A stretch of 16,202 nt of DNA from Candidatus Caccocola faecipullorum (GCA_018716365.1 DVKA01000110.1:1-16202); one strand, 5' to 3'. Counted from the first letter of the stretch, positions 1-11,106 are shown. Program-made: numbers and translations. Notes: a model not told the origin generated them from the letters alone.

Positions 1-2
1 CG

Positions 3-1335
<1,333 letters not shown>

Positions 1336-1359
1336 GGCGTACGGAAAAATTAATCGACG

Positions 1360-1404
1360 AGGAAGCCGCCGCGGCGTGAAACCGTCTTGCGGCTTCCTTT
1401 TTTT
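1360..1404 (+). terminator. Intrinsic terminator after serS
   Basis: A perfect 10-bp stem pairs AGGAAGCCGC (1360-1369) with GCGGCTTCCT (1389-1398). The loop is 19 nt and the run of T covers 1398-1404. This is a strong Rho-independent terminator shape. It lies 24 bases after the serS stop and separates serS from the glycosyltransferase gene. Confidence 0.88.
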
Positions 1405-1414
1405 ATGGTAGGAT
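1388..1414 (+). promoter_or_regulatory. Weak candidate promoter for the glycosyltransferase gene
   Basis: TGGTAGGAT at 1406-1414 matches the extended -10 pattern TGnTAnnnT. TTGCGG at 1388-1393 could serve as a poor -35 with a 15-bp spacer, although it overlaps the serS terminator hairpin. A promoter is expected here because the strong terminator precedes a new gene, but this match is weak. The rest of 1415-1470 shows nothing else recognisable. Confidence 0.25.
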
Positions 1415-1481
1415 AGTAAAGGGTAACGAAGAGTTAGGGCGGCTTTATTTGTTTTATTGGGTTTTGCGGGAGCGGGGCTTT

Positions 1482-3236
1482 ATGTTTTCTAATTCGTATC
1501 TGGGAACGGCGGCGATTATTGCGGTAATAGCCGTCATATGCGTGCTTATACAGAAATTTTTCAAAAAATATCTTGAGAGCGACCAGTATTACTACCTCAA
1601 GGACATCACCCTAGTGGGCGCGTGGGCGATCTGCGGCATCTGGATGCCAGACGGCCCGCTGCGCATAACGATAGCCGCGGGCGTCGCGGCTGCGTGCATA
1701 GGGTTCTGCCAGCGCGCGACGCGCGGCAAAAATCTGCGTTTCCTCTACTTTCTCATCGGGCTCGTCTTCTCGCTCTTCGGGCCGCGCATCGCGTTCATTG
1801 AGTTTACGAACGGAGAATACTACTATCTTTCGTATTTCGTCTCGATAGCGATCAGCACGCTCTGGGTCGGCGTCTTCCCGATATTCTTTCAGGAGATCGA
1901 CGAAATTCCGGGGCTCTGCGGGCTGTTGCTGACCGTCAGCTGGACGATGATCTCTGCGGTCATATTCTCGTCGTCGCAGAGCCTGCGCGACGCTTCTCAG
2001 ATTTGTATCATCGGGCTCGTCTTCATACTCGTCTTCTGGAGCCGCCACGTCTACGCCTACCGCAGGCTGACGGAGCCGCTGACGGCGCTCTGGGGGACGC
2101 TCTTTGCCGGGCTTTCGATTCTCGGCGTCAGCAAGGGGATTACCTTCTACACTCTCGCGCTGCTGCCGCTTGGATTTTTCGCGCTTCCGATAACTGAGAC
2201 GTCGATGGGCGTCATAAGCGCCGCCGTCTCGCAGCGCCCGACAGGCAACATAATCCTTTACCGCAAGCTCATCACTCGTGGCTTCACTCATCCGGTGGCG
2301 ATATATCTTGTCGTCGCCGTCTGCGCGCTCATGGGCTGCTTAGTCTCGGCAATACAGCTCGGCCTCGCGGATTTCTTCTGCCTGCTCGCGGCCGTCGCCG
2401 GAGTGTTCGGCGTGATTTGGATTTTCTACACCTTCAAATATAAACGCCGCGGCATGAACGACGAGCGCCGCAAGCCTGGGCTCTGGGGAGTCACTGTCGA
2501 CAACATTTCGCTCAACTACGCACTCTCGCGCGTGCAGCACTGGATAAAGAACGAGCGTACGCCGCACATCATTGTCACGCCCGACGCGCTCGCGGCGCTG
2601 CGCAGCCGCACCGACGCCGGCTACCGCCGTATCGTGCGCCACGCGGGGCTCGTGCTGCCGGACGGCGCGGGGCTGATAGGCGCACTGAAGCTTGTCGGCA
2701 CTCCGATACAGGAGCGCATCCCCGGCGTCGAGTTCACGGAGCATCTATGCAAGCGCGCGGCCTACGAGGGCTGGCGCGTCTGGTTCCTCGGCGGCAAGCC
2801 CGGCGTCGCGGAGGCGGCGGCGGAGAAACTTGTCGAAAAATATCCCGGCCTCACTGTCGCGGGGACGCGCGACGGATATTTCAAAGAAGAGGAGACCGCC
2901 TCGATATGCGCGAAGATAAAGGAATCGCGCGCAGACATTCTATTCGTCGGCTTCGGCGTACCGAAGCAGGAATACTGGCTTGAGAAACACATAGCCGAGA
3001 CCGGAGCGGTCGTCGGCATGGGAGTCGGCGGCACGATGGACGTCATATCGGGCAACCTCACGCGCGCGCCGAAGGCGTGGCAGAAGTGCGGCATGGAGTG
3101 GCTCTACCGTGTGATACAGGAGCCGTCGAGATGGCGGCGCATTGCGAAGCTTCCGCTCTTCGTCTGGTATCTGATTTTAACCTGTCTTCACCTCGACAGA
3201 TATAAAGATGATGCCTTTTCAGAAGAAAAGCGTTAA
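1482..3236 (+). CDS. Membrane protein: degenerate WecA/MraY-like domain fused to WecG/TagA/CpsF glycosyltransferase
   Basis: Residues about 1-325 are strongly hydrophobic, with roughly nine or ten membrane segments. They follow the layout of the polyprenyl-phosphate sugar-1-P transferases WecA/TagO/MraY but lack most catalytic motifs. The DD pair is replaced near GFCQR (74-78). NxxDGxDGLA reads QEIDEIPGLC (137-146). The HxHH motif is replaced by NIILYRKL (256-263). Residues about 334-570 are a WecG/TagA/CpsF (GT26) domain with IVTPD (364-368), PDGAG (393-397, candidate catalytic D394), FLGGKPG, VGFGVPKQEYW, GVGGTMD and the C-terminal EWLYR plus EPSRWRR. GT26 enzymes add the second sugar to a lipid-linked sugar, so a role in cell-surface glycan assembly is inferred. 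ATG 1482 is chosen because GGGAGCGGGG lies just upstream; TTG 1449 in the same frame has no such site. No other glycan gene is nearby. Confidence 0.85.
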   Translation: MFSNSYLGTAAIIAVIAVICVLIQKFFKKYLESDQYYYLKDITLVGAWAICGIWMPDGPLRITIAAGVAAACIGFCQRATRGKNLRFLYFLIGLVFSLFGPRIAFIEFTNGEYYYLSYFVSIAISTLWVGVFPIFFQEIDEIPGLCGLLLTVSWTMISAVIFSSSQSLRDASQICIIGLVFILVFWSRHVYAYRRLTEPLTALWGTLFAGLSILGVSKGITFYTLALLPLGFFALPITETSMGVISAAVSQRPTGNIILYRKLITRGFTHPVAIYLVVAVCALMGCLVSAIQLGLADFFCLLAAVAGVFGVIWIFYTFKYKRRGMNDERRKPGLWGVTVDNISLNYALSRVQHWIKNERTPHIIVTPDALAALRSRTDAGYRRIVRHAGLVLPDGAGLIGALKLVGTPIQERIPGVEFTEHLCKRAAYEGWRVWFLGGKPGVAEAAAEKLVEKYPGLTVAGTRDGYFKEEETASICAKIKESRADILFVGFGVPKQEYWLEKHIAETGAVVGMGVGGTMDVISGNLTRAPKAWQKCGMEWLYRVIQEPSRWRRIAKLPLFVWYLILTCLHLDRYKDDAFSEEKR

Positions 3237-3247
3237 AATATAAAACG

Positions 3248-3270
3248 TTACGCTCTGTTCGCGTAATTTT
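3248..3270 (+). repeat. Short inverted repeat before ybaB, possible weak terminator
   Basis: TTACGC (3248-3253) and GCGTAA (3261-3266) can pair around a 7-nt loop and are followed by TTTT (3267-3270). The 6-bp stem and short T run make only a weak terminator. It may instead be an attenuator or an operator-like dyad in the 51-base gap between the glycosyltransferase gene and ybaB. The A/T-rich run TTAAAATATAAAA just upstream (3233-3245) could hold a -10 element, but I see no good -35. Confidence 0.3.
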
Positions 3271-3287
3271 GAAAGGATGATTTTGTT

Positions 3288-3599
3288 ATGAAGATGGATA
3301 AGATAATTAAACAGGCTCAGAGGATGCAGGCGCAGATGGCGCTGGCCCAGGAAGAGCTCCAGAACACGGTCCTCGAAGGCACTGCCGGCGGCGGAGCCGT
3401 CAAGGTGACGGCGAACGGTCACGGCGACGTCCTCTCCGTCTCGATAGATAAAGAAGTCGTGAACCCCGACGATGTCGAAATGCTTGAAGACCTCGTGCTT
3501 GGCGCGATAAAGGAAGCGACGTCGAAAGCCCGCGCGCTCTCTGAGCAGAAGATGAGCGCTCTTACCGGCGGCATGGGCGGCTTTCCCGGCCTGATGTAA
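3288..3599 (+). CDS. ybaB: YbaB/EbfC family nucleoid-associated protein
   Basis: This small DNA-binding protein of 103 residues has the usual family length. Family members form dimers that bind and bend DNA and coat the nucleoid. The N-terminal third is an amphipathic helix rich in Q, M and K (KQAQRMQAQMALAQEEL). It is followed by the conserved beta portion with GTAGGGAVKVTANGHGDVLS (about 33-52) and a C-terminal helix beginning near LEDLVLGAIKEA. The end is Gly/Met-rich (GGMGGFPGLM), as in the family. AAAGGA at 3272-3277 lies 10 bases before ATG 3288. A second ATG at 3294 is possible. The gene is followed 10 bases later by recR, a pairing found across bacteria, usually with dnaX in front. 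dnaX is not in this window. Confidence 0.95.
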   Translation: MKMDKIIKQAQRMQAQMALAQEELQNTVLEGTAGGGAVKVTANGHGDVLSVSIDKEVVNPDDVEMLEDLVLGAIKEATSKARALSEQKMSALTGGMGGFPGLM

Positions 3600-3609
3600 G
3601 AGGCCGGCT

Positions 3610-4221
3610 TTGGCGCTTCCGGGGCCCGTTCAGAAACTTATAGGCGAGTGGAGCCGCTTCCCCGGCGTCGGCGAAAAGACGGCGAGGCGTATGGTGTTCT
3701 ACCTTCTGCGCCAGGAACCGGAGAAAATCCGCGGCTTCGGCGAGGCGGTGCTCTCTCTCTCAAAGAACATCCGGCGGTGCAGCGAATGCGGAGCCGTCAC
3801 CGACGCCGACCCGTGCGCGATATGCACTGACCCGCTGCGCGACAGGCGGCTTATATGCGTCGTAGAAAACGAAGAAGACTGCGTCGCTATGGAACAGGCC
3901 GGAATTTTCAACGGACTTTACCATGTCCTCGGCGGCAGAACGTCGCCGCTCGACGACGAAGAGATTCCCGAAGAGAGCCTCGAACGTCTGCGGCGCAGGG
4001 TAGAGGAGGGCGGAGTGCAGGAGATAATTCTTGCTACCGCTCCGCGTATTGAGGGAGACCTCACAGCCTATTCCGTGCAGGAGGCTTTGAAAGGGCTCCC
4101 GGTGCGCGTCTCTCGTCTCTCGTACGGGCTGCCGGCGGGCGGCAGCATAGGATTCGCCGACCGCGTCACGCTGCATATGGCGATGGAGGCGAGAAAGGAG
4201 ATGAGCGGAACAGAGGGATAA
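3610..4221 (+). CDS. recR: Recombination mediator protein RecR
   Basis: RecR works with RecF and RecO to load RecA on gapped single-stranded DNA, and forms a ring-like clamp. The 203-residue protein shows all domains in order. A helix-hairpin-helix region contains RFPGVGEKTARRM (16-28). A four-cysteine zinc finger uses C57, C60, C69 and C72. A Toprim domain follows from about residue 80 with VVENEEDCVAME and the conserved YHVLGGRTSPLDD, and the C-terminal SRLSYGLPAGGSIGFAD is typical. The start is TTG at 3610. It is supported by AAGAGG (3598-3603), which overlaps the ybaB stop, and by the immediate match to the family N-terminus (LPGPVQKLI). Translational coupling to ybaB is likely. Confidence 0.96.
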   Translation: MALPGPVQKLIGEWSRFPGVGEKTARRMVFYLLRQEPEKIRGFGEAVLSLSKNIRRCSECGAVTDADPCAICTDPLRDRRLICVVENEEDCVAMEQAGIFNGLYHVLGGRTSPLDDEEIPEESLERLRRRVEEGGVQEIILATAPRIEGDLTAYSVQEALKGLPVRVSRLSYGLPAGGSIGFADRVTLHMAMEARKEMSGTEG

Positions 4222-4281
4222 TTTTGTTGAAGGTACGCATAAATCGAAAAAAATCTAAGGCTCAGGAAAGGAGGAGATTTT
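4222..4281 (+). other. Short intergenic gap between recR and the PIN-TRAM gene
   Basis: This 60-base A/T-rich gap holds a strong Shine-Dalgarno AAGGAGGAG ending about 5 bases before ATG 4282. TTGAAG at 4227-4232 resembles a -35, but I see no convincing -10 at a proper distance and no terminator hairpin. Read-through from recR is therefore possible. Confidence 0.5.
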
Positions 4282-5421
4282 ATGCGGCATGACCTTGAAT
4301 TGTCCAAGGTGATGAAAAGATTGGTCACAGCGGTTATGGTCTTTATCTGCGGCGCAGCCGGCTATCAGTTCTATCTGCTCATGATAGCGGAAGACTGGTG
4401 GCCTGCGGTAACGGATATACACCCGATAGGAGCGGGCGTTCTGATCGTCCTCGTGTCGGCGGCTTTCGGCTTTATTCTTGCACCTCTGTTTTGGTGGTCT
4501 ATTAAGAAATTCGGTCAGTTCTTCGAATCCAAAATACAGAATGTGAGCGTGCCGGATCTTATAGTCAGCATGATAGGGCTGATCCTCGGCCTGCTTCTGG
4601 CGAATCTCATTGCGATTCCGCTCGCCAAGCTTCCGGGGGGAATAGGCGTATATGTGGCCGTGCTTCTCAACGTAGCGCTGGGCTACTGGGGGCTGCGCTT
4701 CTTCGCCAAACGCGGCGACGATTTCTGGAACATACTGACTAACATAGATATAAAGTCGAAGCTCACGCGCACGAAGAAAAAAGGCGAAAGCCCAGCGCCG
4801 GAGGAGCTGCGCATAGCGGCTTCATGCGCAAAGATAATCGACACAAGCGCGATAATCGACGGCCGCATACTCGACGTTGCGAAGACCGGATTTATCGAGG
4901 GGACGATAGTCCTTCCGCGCTTCGTCCTCGCGGAGCTTCAGGGCGTTGCGGACTCTACCGACCCGCTGCGCCGCACAAGAGGACGCCGCGGATTGTCCGT
5001 CGTTACGGACCTCCAGAAGGTAAAGGGGCTGACCATCGAGATACCGGAGGTTACCCTGCGCGAGCTGGAGCGCGACAAGGTAGACGAGGCGCTCGTCGTC
5101 CTTGCGCGCCGCCTCAGCGGCAAGGTAATCACGACAGACTACAACCTTAATCAGGTCGCTCAGATTGAAGGCGTCGACGTGCTTAACGTCAACGACCTTG
5201 CGAACGCTCTGAAGCCGATGCTCCTGCCCGGAGAGAAAATCGAGATAGACATCATCCGCCTCGGCAAGGAGAACCATCAGGGCATCGGCTACCTCGACGA
5301 CGGCACGATGTTCGTAGTCGAGGACGGCTACCGCCACGTAGGCGAGCGCGTTAAGGTTACCGTCACGTCGATGCTCCAGACGTCGGCGGGACGAATGATC
5401 TTCGGGCGCATACATCCGTAG
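4282..5421 (+). CDS. YacL-type membrane PIN-TRAM domain protein
   Basis: Residues about 10-150 contain four likely membrane segments. A PIN nuclease-fold domain (about 180-300) follows with IIDTSAIIDGR, giving acidic residues D187 and D193. Further conserved positions are LPRFVLAELQ, D268-E269 (VDEALVVLARRL) and D286 in ITTDYNLN. Residues about 310-379 form a TRAM RNA-binding domain ending in SAGRMIFGRI. This order and the 379-residue length match YacL/PilT-like membrane PIN-TRAM proteins. The family is expected to act on RNA at the membrane, but its substrate is not established. All acidic PIN positions I can align are kept, so nuclease activity is plausible. ATG 4282 has a strong AAGGAGGAG site. 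The gene sits six bases before ispDF, recalling the yacL-ispD-ispF order of Bacillus. Confidence 0.9.
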   Translation: MRHDLELSKVMKRLVTAVMVFICGAAGYQFYLLMIAEDWWPAVTDIHPIGAGVLIVLVSAAFGFILAPLFWWSIKKFGQFFESKIQNVSVPDLIVSMIGLILGLLLANLIAIPLAKLPGGIGVYVAVLLNVALGYWGLRFFAKRGDDFWNILTNIDIKSKLTRTKKKGESPAPEELRIAASCAKIIDTSAIIDGRILDVAKTGFIEGTIVLPRFVLAELQGVADSTDPLRRTRGRRGLSVVTDLQKVKGLTIEIPEVTLRELERDKVDEALVVLARRLSGKVITTDYNLNQVAQIEGVDVLNVNDLANALKPMLLPGEKIEIDIIRLGKENHQGIGYLDDGTMFVVEDGYRHVGERVKVTVTSMLQTSAGRMIFGRIHP

Positions 5422-5427
5422 GGCGGA

Positions 5428-8132
<2,705 letters not shown>

Positions 8133-8144
8133 AATTTGAGAAAG

Positions 8145-8176
8145 AAGCGGACGTTTCACGGAAGCGTCCGCTTTTT
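8145..8176 (+). terminator. Intrinsic terminator after guaB
   Basis: AAGCGGACG (8145-8153) pairs perfectly with CGTCCGCTT (8165-8173) around an 11-nt loop, and T continues to 8176. It lies 12 bases after the guaB stop and ends the PIN-TRAM, ispDF and guaB unit. The stem core GCGGACG/CGTCCGC recurs in the terminator after trpA. Confidence 0.88.
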
Positions 8177-8418
8177 AGTAATCTGTCGTAAATCAGGCGC
8201 GCGGGCGTGGAGGCGCGCCGTTTAACCTCGCGTTTGGGAAACGGCGCGAAACTTTGGCGCGCCCGGCGTTCGTATGTTTGCGCGTGGAATTGCAGCCGCT
8301 GGCGTAAGTTCTGCTTCCGCGCCCGCGCTTGCGCTCTGTGCCGCGCGCGGCGCGGCTTTCGTATGCGCCTAGCCGCGGCGGAAATTTCGCGGTTCTTTTG
8401 CGCGGCGGCGCGCGGCTG
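8177..8418 (+). other. CGCG-dense noncoding stretch upstream of exoA
   Basis: I find no convincing gene in this stretch of about 240 bases. It is unusually rich in CGCG words and short palindromes. GGCGCGC (8196-8202) can pair with GCGCGCC (8213-8219), a perfect GGCGCGCC occurs at 8212-8219 and again at 8256-8263, and CGTTT/AAACG (8231-8235/8239-8243) forms a tiny hairpin. One open frame crosses it, but its product is Arg/Cys/Ala-rich, resembles no family and runs into exoA in another frame. Confidence 0.5.
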
Positions 8419-8424
8419 TATAAT
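8396..8424 (+). promoter_or_regulatory. Probable promoter of exoA
   Basis: A perfect -10 box TATAAT occupies 8419-8424. The best-placed -35 is the weak TTTTGC at 8396-8401 with a 17-bp spacer. Transcription would start near 8431, leaving a leader of about 30 bases. The setting fits because a strong terminator lies upstream and exoA stands alone. Confidence 0.6.
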
Positions 8425-8459
8425 TGAGGCGCGAGATTATTTTTTTGCGAGGTGCAGCG

Positions 8460-9263
8460 ATGACGCTAAAGATAGCCACGTTCAACGTAAATTCCGTAAA
8501 GAGCCGCATTCCGGTGCTTGCCGAGTGGTTTCGCGCAAAAGGCGCTCCAGACGTGCTCTGTCTCCAGGAGACGAAGTGCGTCGACGCGGATTTCCCGACG
8601 GACTTTTTCGAGGATTATTACGAGTACTGCAACTTCCGAGGCATGAAAAGCTACAACGGCGTCGCAATCCTCTCGAAGCGCGCGCCGGACGAAGTTTCGT
8701 TCGGCCTCGGCGACGATGGCGAGGAGGGGCGCGATGAATCCGAGGCGGCGCGCGTGGCCTTCGCGCGTTTCGGCGGGCTCTGCGTGCTGAACACCTACAT
8801 CCCGCAGGGCAAGGAGATAGAGAACCCCGATTATCCCTACAAGCTGCGTTTCATCGCGCGCGTGCGCGGCCTGCTCGAACGCCGCTGCACGCCGGAGGGC
8901 CTCGCAGTCTGGGTGGGCGACCTCAACGTCGCGCCTTCTGATATAGACGTGACGAATCCGAAGAACAAGAAGAACCACGTCTGCTTCCACGAGGATGTTA
9001 AGAAGGCTCTCGCCTCCGCCATGGAGTGGGGGCTGGTCGATATTTTCCGCGAACATCTGCCGGAGGCTGGAGAGTACACATTCTGGGATTACCGCATAAA
9101 GGATTCGCTTGCGCGCAATATCGGCTGGCGCATAGACCATGTGCTCGGCACGAAGAGCGCCGCGGCGCTCTGCCGCTCCGTGATCGTCGAGCGCGAACTG
9201 CGCGCGATGGCGAAGCCGTCGGACCACACGGCTGTCGTGGCGGAGTTCGATTACGATTTATAA
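8460..9263 (+). CDS. exoA: Exonuclease III family AP endonuclease (ExoA/Xth)
   Basis: This DNA repair nuclease cuts the backbone at abasic sites and removes 3' blocking groups. Its length of 267 residues is typical. The EEP-fold motifs appear in order: KIATFNVNSVKSR at the N-terminus, metal-binding E37 in LQETK, NGVAILSK (66-73), Y113 in NTYIPQG, D154 and N156 in GDLNVAPSDID, WRIDHVLG with D226, and the C-terminal SDHTAVVAEF with D255 and H256. WDYR (209-212) is the usual substrate-contacting loop. ATG 8460 is chosen because GAGGTG (8449-8454) precedes it at good spacing. An upstream in-frame TTG at 8424 falls inside the -10 box. The gene appears monocistronic, with its own promoter and the trp promoter starting five bases after its stop. 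No separate terminator is visible between them. Confidence 0.96.
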   Translation: MTLKIATFNVNSVKSRIPVLAEWFRAKGAPDVLCLQETKCVDADFPTDFFEDYYEYCNFRGMKSYNGVAILSKRAPDEVSFGLGDDGEEGRDESEAARVAFARFGGLCVLNTYIPQGKEIENPDYPYKLRFIARVRGLLERRCTPEGLAVWVGDLNVAPSDIDVTNPKNKKNHVCFHEDVKKALASAMEWGLVDIFREHLPEAGEYTFWDYRIKDSLARNIGWRIDHVLGTKSAAALCRSVIVERELRAMAKPSDHTAVVAEFDYDL

Positions 9264-9267
9264 AGTG

Positions 9268-9295
9268 TTGACAGCGGTAAAAATTTCTATATAAT
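9268..9295 (+). promoter_or_regulatory. trp operon promoter
   Basis: Consensus boxes TTGACA (9268-9273) and TATAAT (9290-9295) are separated by 16 bp. This is the best sigma-70-type match in the window. It begins five bases after the exoA stop, and transcription should start at about 9301-9303, just before the T-box leader. The strong promoter fits control by transcription termination rather than by a weak start. Confidence 0.88.
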
Positions 9296-9301
9296 CTACG
9301 A

Positions 9302-9584
9302 CGTGGTTAATACAGACCGAAACCGGTGAGACGGAGATAAAGTCTGTCGGGCGCCAACAGAGAGTCCGCGTTGGTGAGAGCGGGCGGAACGCAGGCAGGC
9401 AAATGGACCGTTGAGGGCGCGGGGAAAGGCGTGAGCCGAGTATGACGCGACGCGGGGGCATGCGTAAGTTGCCGGAGATATGATAGTATCTCGCTAAGAG
9501 CACGCAAAGTCGTGAAACAAGGTGGCACCGCGGGAATTTCCAGCCCGTCCTTGGCAGACTAAATATCTGCCGGGACGGGCTTTT
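9302..9584 (+). ncRNA. Tryptophan T-box riboswitch leader
   Basis: The leader carries the T-box hallmark AAGGTGGCACCGCGG (9519-9533), whose bulge pairs with the tRNA acceptor end. Stem I elements are visible as AGAG around 9359-9364 and GTTGGTGAGAG (9370-9380). The likely specifier is TGG at 9404-9406 followed by the usual purine A, in AAATGGACC, which selects tRNA-Trp. Stem III can form from GAGATA (9475-9480) and TATCTC (9487-9492). An antiterminator can form from AAGG (9519-9522) with CCTT (9549-9552) and CGGG (9531-9534) with CCCG (9544-9547). It is mutually exclusive with the terminator at 9543-9580. Uncharged tRNA-Trp should therefore allow transcription of trpEGDCFBA. The class is certain from the motif; the Trp specificity rests on the specifier position plus the genes downstream. 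Confidence 0.93.
9543..9584 (+). terminator. Regulated terminator of the T-box leader
   Basis: GCCCGTCC (9543-9550) pairs with GGACGGGC (9573-9580), and the inner GGCAGA (9553-9558) pairs with TCTGCC (9566-9571). The loop is 7 nt, and TT opposite G forms a small internal bulge. TTTT follows at 9581-9584. The 5' arm overlaps the 3' half of the antiterminator, as expected for a T-box switch. Confidence 0.9.
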
Positions 9585-9621
9585 CTGTTTCAGCCCTCCG
9601 GCAGCGAACGGAGGTAGTTTC

Positions 9622-11106
9622 ATGTATCCTGAGCTTGAAGAGGTCAAGAGGCTGGCGAAAAGCGGCGATTACAAAAGGATTCCAGTCTGCCGCGAGCTGT
9701 ACGCCGACAGATTTACGCCCGTCGAGGTTATGAGGACGCTGCGCGCGGCGGGCAGGCACTGCTTTCTGCTCGAAAGCGCGGAGAACGACCGCCGTTGGGG
9801 GCGTTATTCGTTTCTCGGCTACGAGCCGGAGCTTGAACTGACTTGCACCGACGGCCTGCTGCGCATCCGCGAGGCGGCGGACGACGGCGAAACGCGCGAA
9901 AGGACGGAGCGGACCGAGCACCCGGGCGCGGCTATCCGCGCGCTGCTGCGCGAGCGCAGAAGCCCGAAGATCAAGGGAATGCCGCCCTTCTGTGGCGGCC
10001 TCGTCGGCTATTTTTCCTATGAATATTTCAAGTACGCGGAGCCGAAGCTTCGCGCCGGAGGCGACTGCGGCGACTTCCGCGACGTTGACCTGATGCTTTT
10101 CGACAAGGTGATAGCTTTCGACCATTACCGCCAGAAACTGCTGCTTATAGCCGGCGTCCCAGCGGACGACGCGGACGCGGGCTACCTGCGCGCGTGGAAG
10201 AAGCTCGACGAGATGGAATCTCTGCTTTCAAGCGGCGCGAAGGCCGTCTTCCGCCCGCTGCGGCTGAAGGATGAGCTTGCTCCTCGCTTTTCGAAGAAGG
10301 AGTTCTGCGCTATGGTGGAGAGCGCGAAAAAATACATCCGCGAGGGAGACATCTTCCAGGTCGTGCTGTCGAACCCGATGAGCGCGGCGGCGGAGGGCAG
10401 CCTCTTCGACGCCTACCGCGTGCTGCGCACGACGAACCCGTCGCCCTATATGTTCTACTTTTCGAGCGACGACATAGAGATAGCCGGAGCTTCGCCGGAG
10501 ACGCTCGCACGTCTCGACGACGGCTCCCTCTACACCTTCCCGCTTGCGGGGACGCGCAGGCGCGGCGCCGGTGATGAGGAAGACGCCGCGCTCGAACGCG
10601 AGCTGCTCGCCGACGAGAAAGAGCTCGCCGAGCACAATATGCTCGTCGACCTCGGACGCAACGACCTCGGGCGCGTATGCCGCCTGAACAGCGTCAATGT
10701 TGAAAAATATATGGAAGTGCTGCGCTTCTCGCACGTTATGCACATCGGCTCGACAGTTTCAGGGAAAATCCGCGTCGACAGGGACGCGGTTGACGCCGTG
10801 GACTCGATACTGCCCGCCGGGACTTTGTCGGGCGCGCCGAAGATACGCGCCTGCGAGATAATCCGCGAGCTCGAAGGGACTCGGCGCGGAATTTACGGCG
10901 GCGCTGTGGGCTATCTTGATTTCAGCGGCAACATGGACACATGTATAGCGATACGGCTCGCCTATAAAAAGAACGGGCGCGTCTGCGTCCAGTCCGGCGC
11001 GGGCGTCGTCGCGGACAGCGTGCCTGAGCGGGAGTTCCAGGAATGCGCCGACAAGGCGCAGGCCGTAGTGCGCGCCCTGCGCGCCGCGGAAGGAGGATTA
11101 AAATAA
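9622..11106 (+). CDS. trpE: Anthranilate synthase component I
   Basis: TrpE makes anthranilate from chorismate using ammonia supplied by TrpG. The protein has 494 residues. The N-terminal regulatory region contains LLES (49-52), the motif that binds feedback-inhibiting tryptophan in this family. The chorismate-binding core shows EGDIFQVVLS, GASPETLARL, FPLAGTRRRG, NMLVDLGRNDLGRVC, the invariant-like LPAGTLSGAPKIRACEII, and C-terminal YGGAVGYLDFSGNMD with GAGVVADSVPEREFQEC. All of this supports TrpE rather than PabB, as do the trp genes that follow. GGAGGT (9610-9615) lies six bases before ATG 9622. The gene is the first after the T-box leader. Its TAA shares one base with the trpG start, so the two subunits are probably translationally coupled. 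Confidence 0.97.
   Translation: MYPELEEVKRLAKSGDYKRIPVCRELYADRFTPVEVMRTLRAAGRHCFLLESAENDRRWGRYSFLGYEPELELTCTDGLLRIREAADDGETRERTERTEHPGAAIRALLRERRSPKIKGMPPFCGGLVGYFSYEYFKYAEPKLRAGGDCGDFRDVDLMLFDKVIAFDHYRQKLLLIAGVPADDADAGYLRAWKKLDEMESLLSSGAKAVFRPLRLKDELAPRFSKKEFCAMVESAKKYIREGDIFQVVLSNPMSAAAEGSLFDAYRVLRTTNPSPYMFYFSSDDIEIAGASPETLARLDDGSLYTFPLAGTRRRGAGDEEDAALERELLADEKELAEHNMLVDLGRNDLGRVCRLNSVNVEKYMEVLRFSHVMHIGSTVSGKIRVDRDAVDAVDSILPAGTLSGAPKIRACEIIRELEGTRRGIYGGAVGYLDFSGNMDTCIAIRLAYKKNGRVCVQSGAGVVADSVPEREFQECADKAQAVVRALRAAEGGLK

Noticed and set aside
1449..1481. Longer version of the glycosyltransferase gene starting at TTG 1449
   Set aside because: No ribosome site lies before TTG 1449, while ATG 1482 has GGGAGCGGGG just upstream and starts directly at the first membrane segment.
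8207..8737. Open frame of 176 codons across the spacer and into exoA
   Set aside because: The product is Arg/Cys/Ala-rich with no recognisable motif, and about half of it overlaps exoA in a different frame. It is best explained by GC-rich composition.
9300..9621. Classical trp attenuator with a Trp-rich leader peptide, or TRAP binding repeats
   Set aside because: There is no short reading frame with tandem TGG codons and no run of regularly spaced GAG/TAG triplets. The T-box motif explains the leader.
11043..11105. N-terminal extension of TrpG
   Set aside because: The extra 21 residues are Arg-rich, lie inside trpE in another frame and match nothing in TrpG. ATG 11106 has a strong ribosome site and the family N-terminus.
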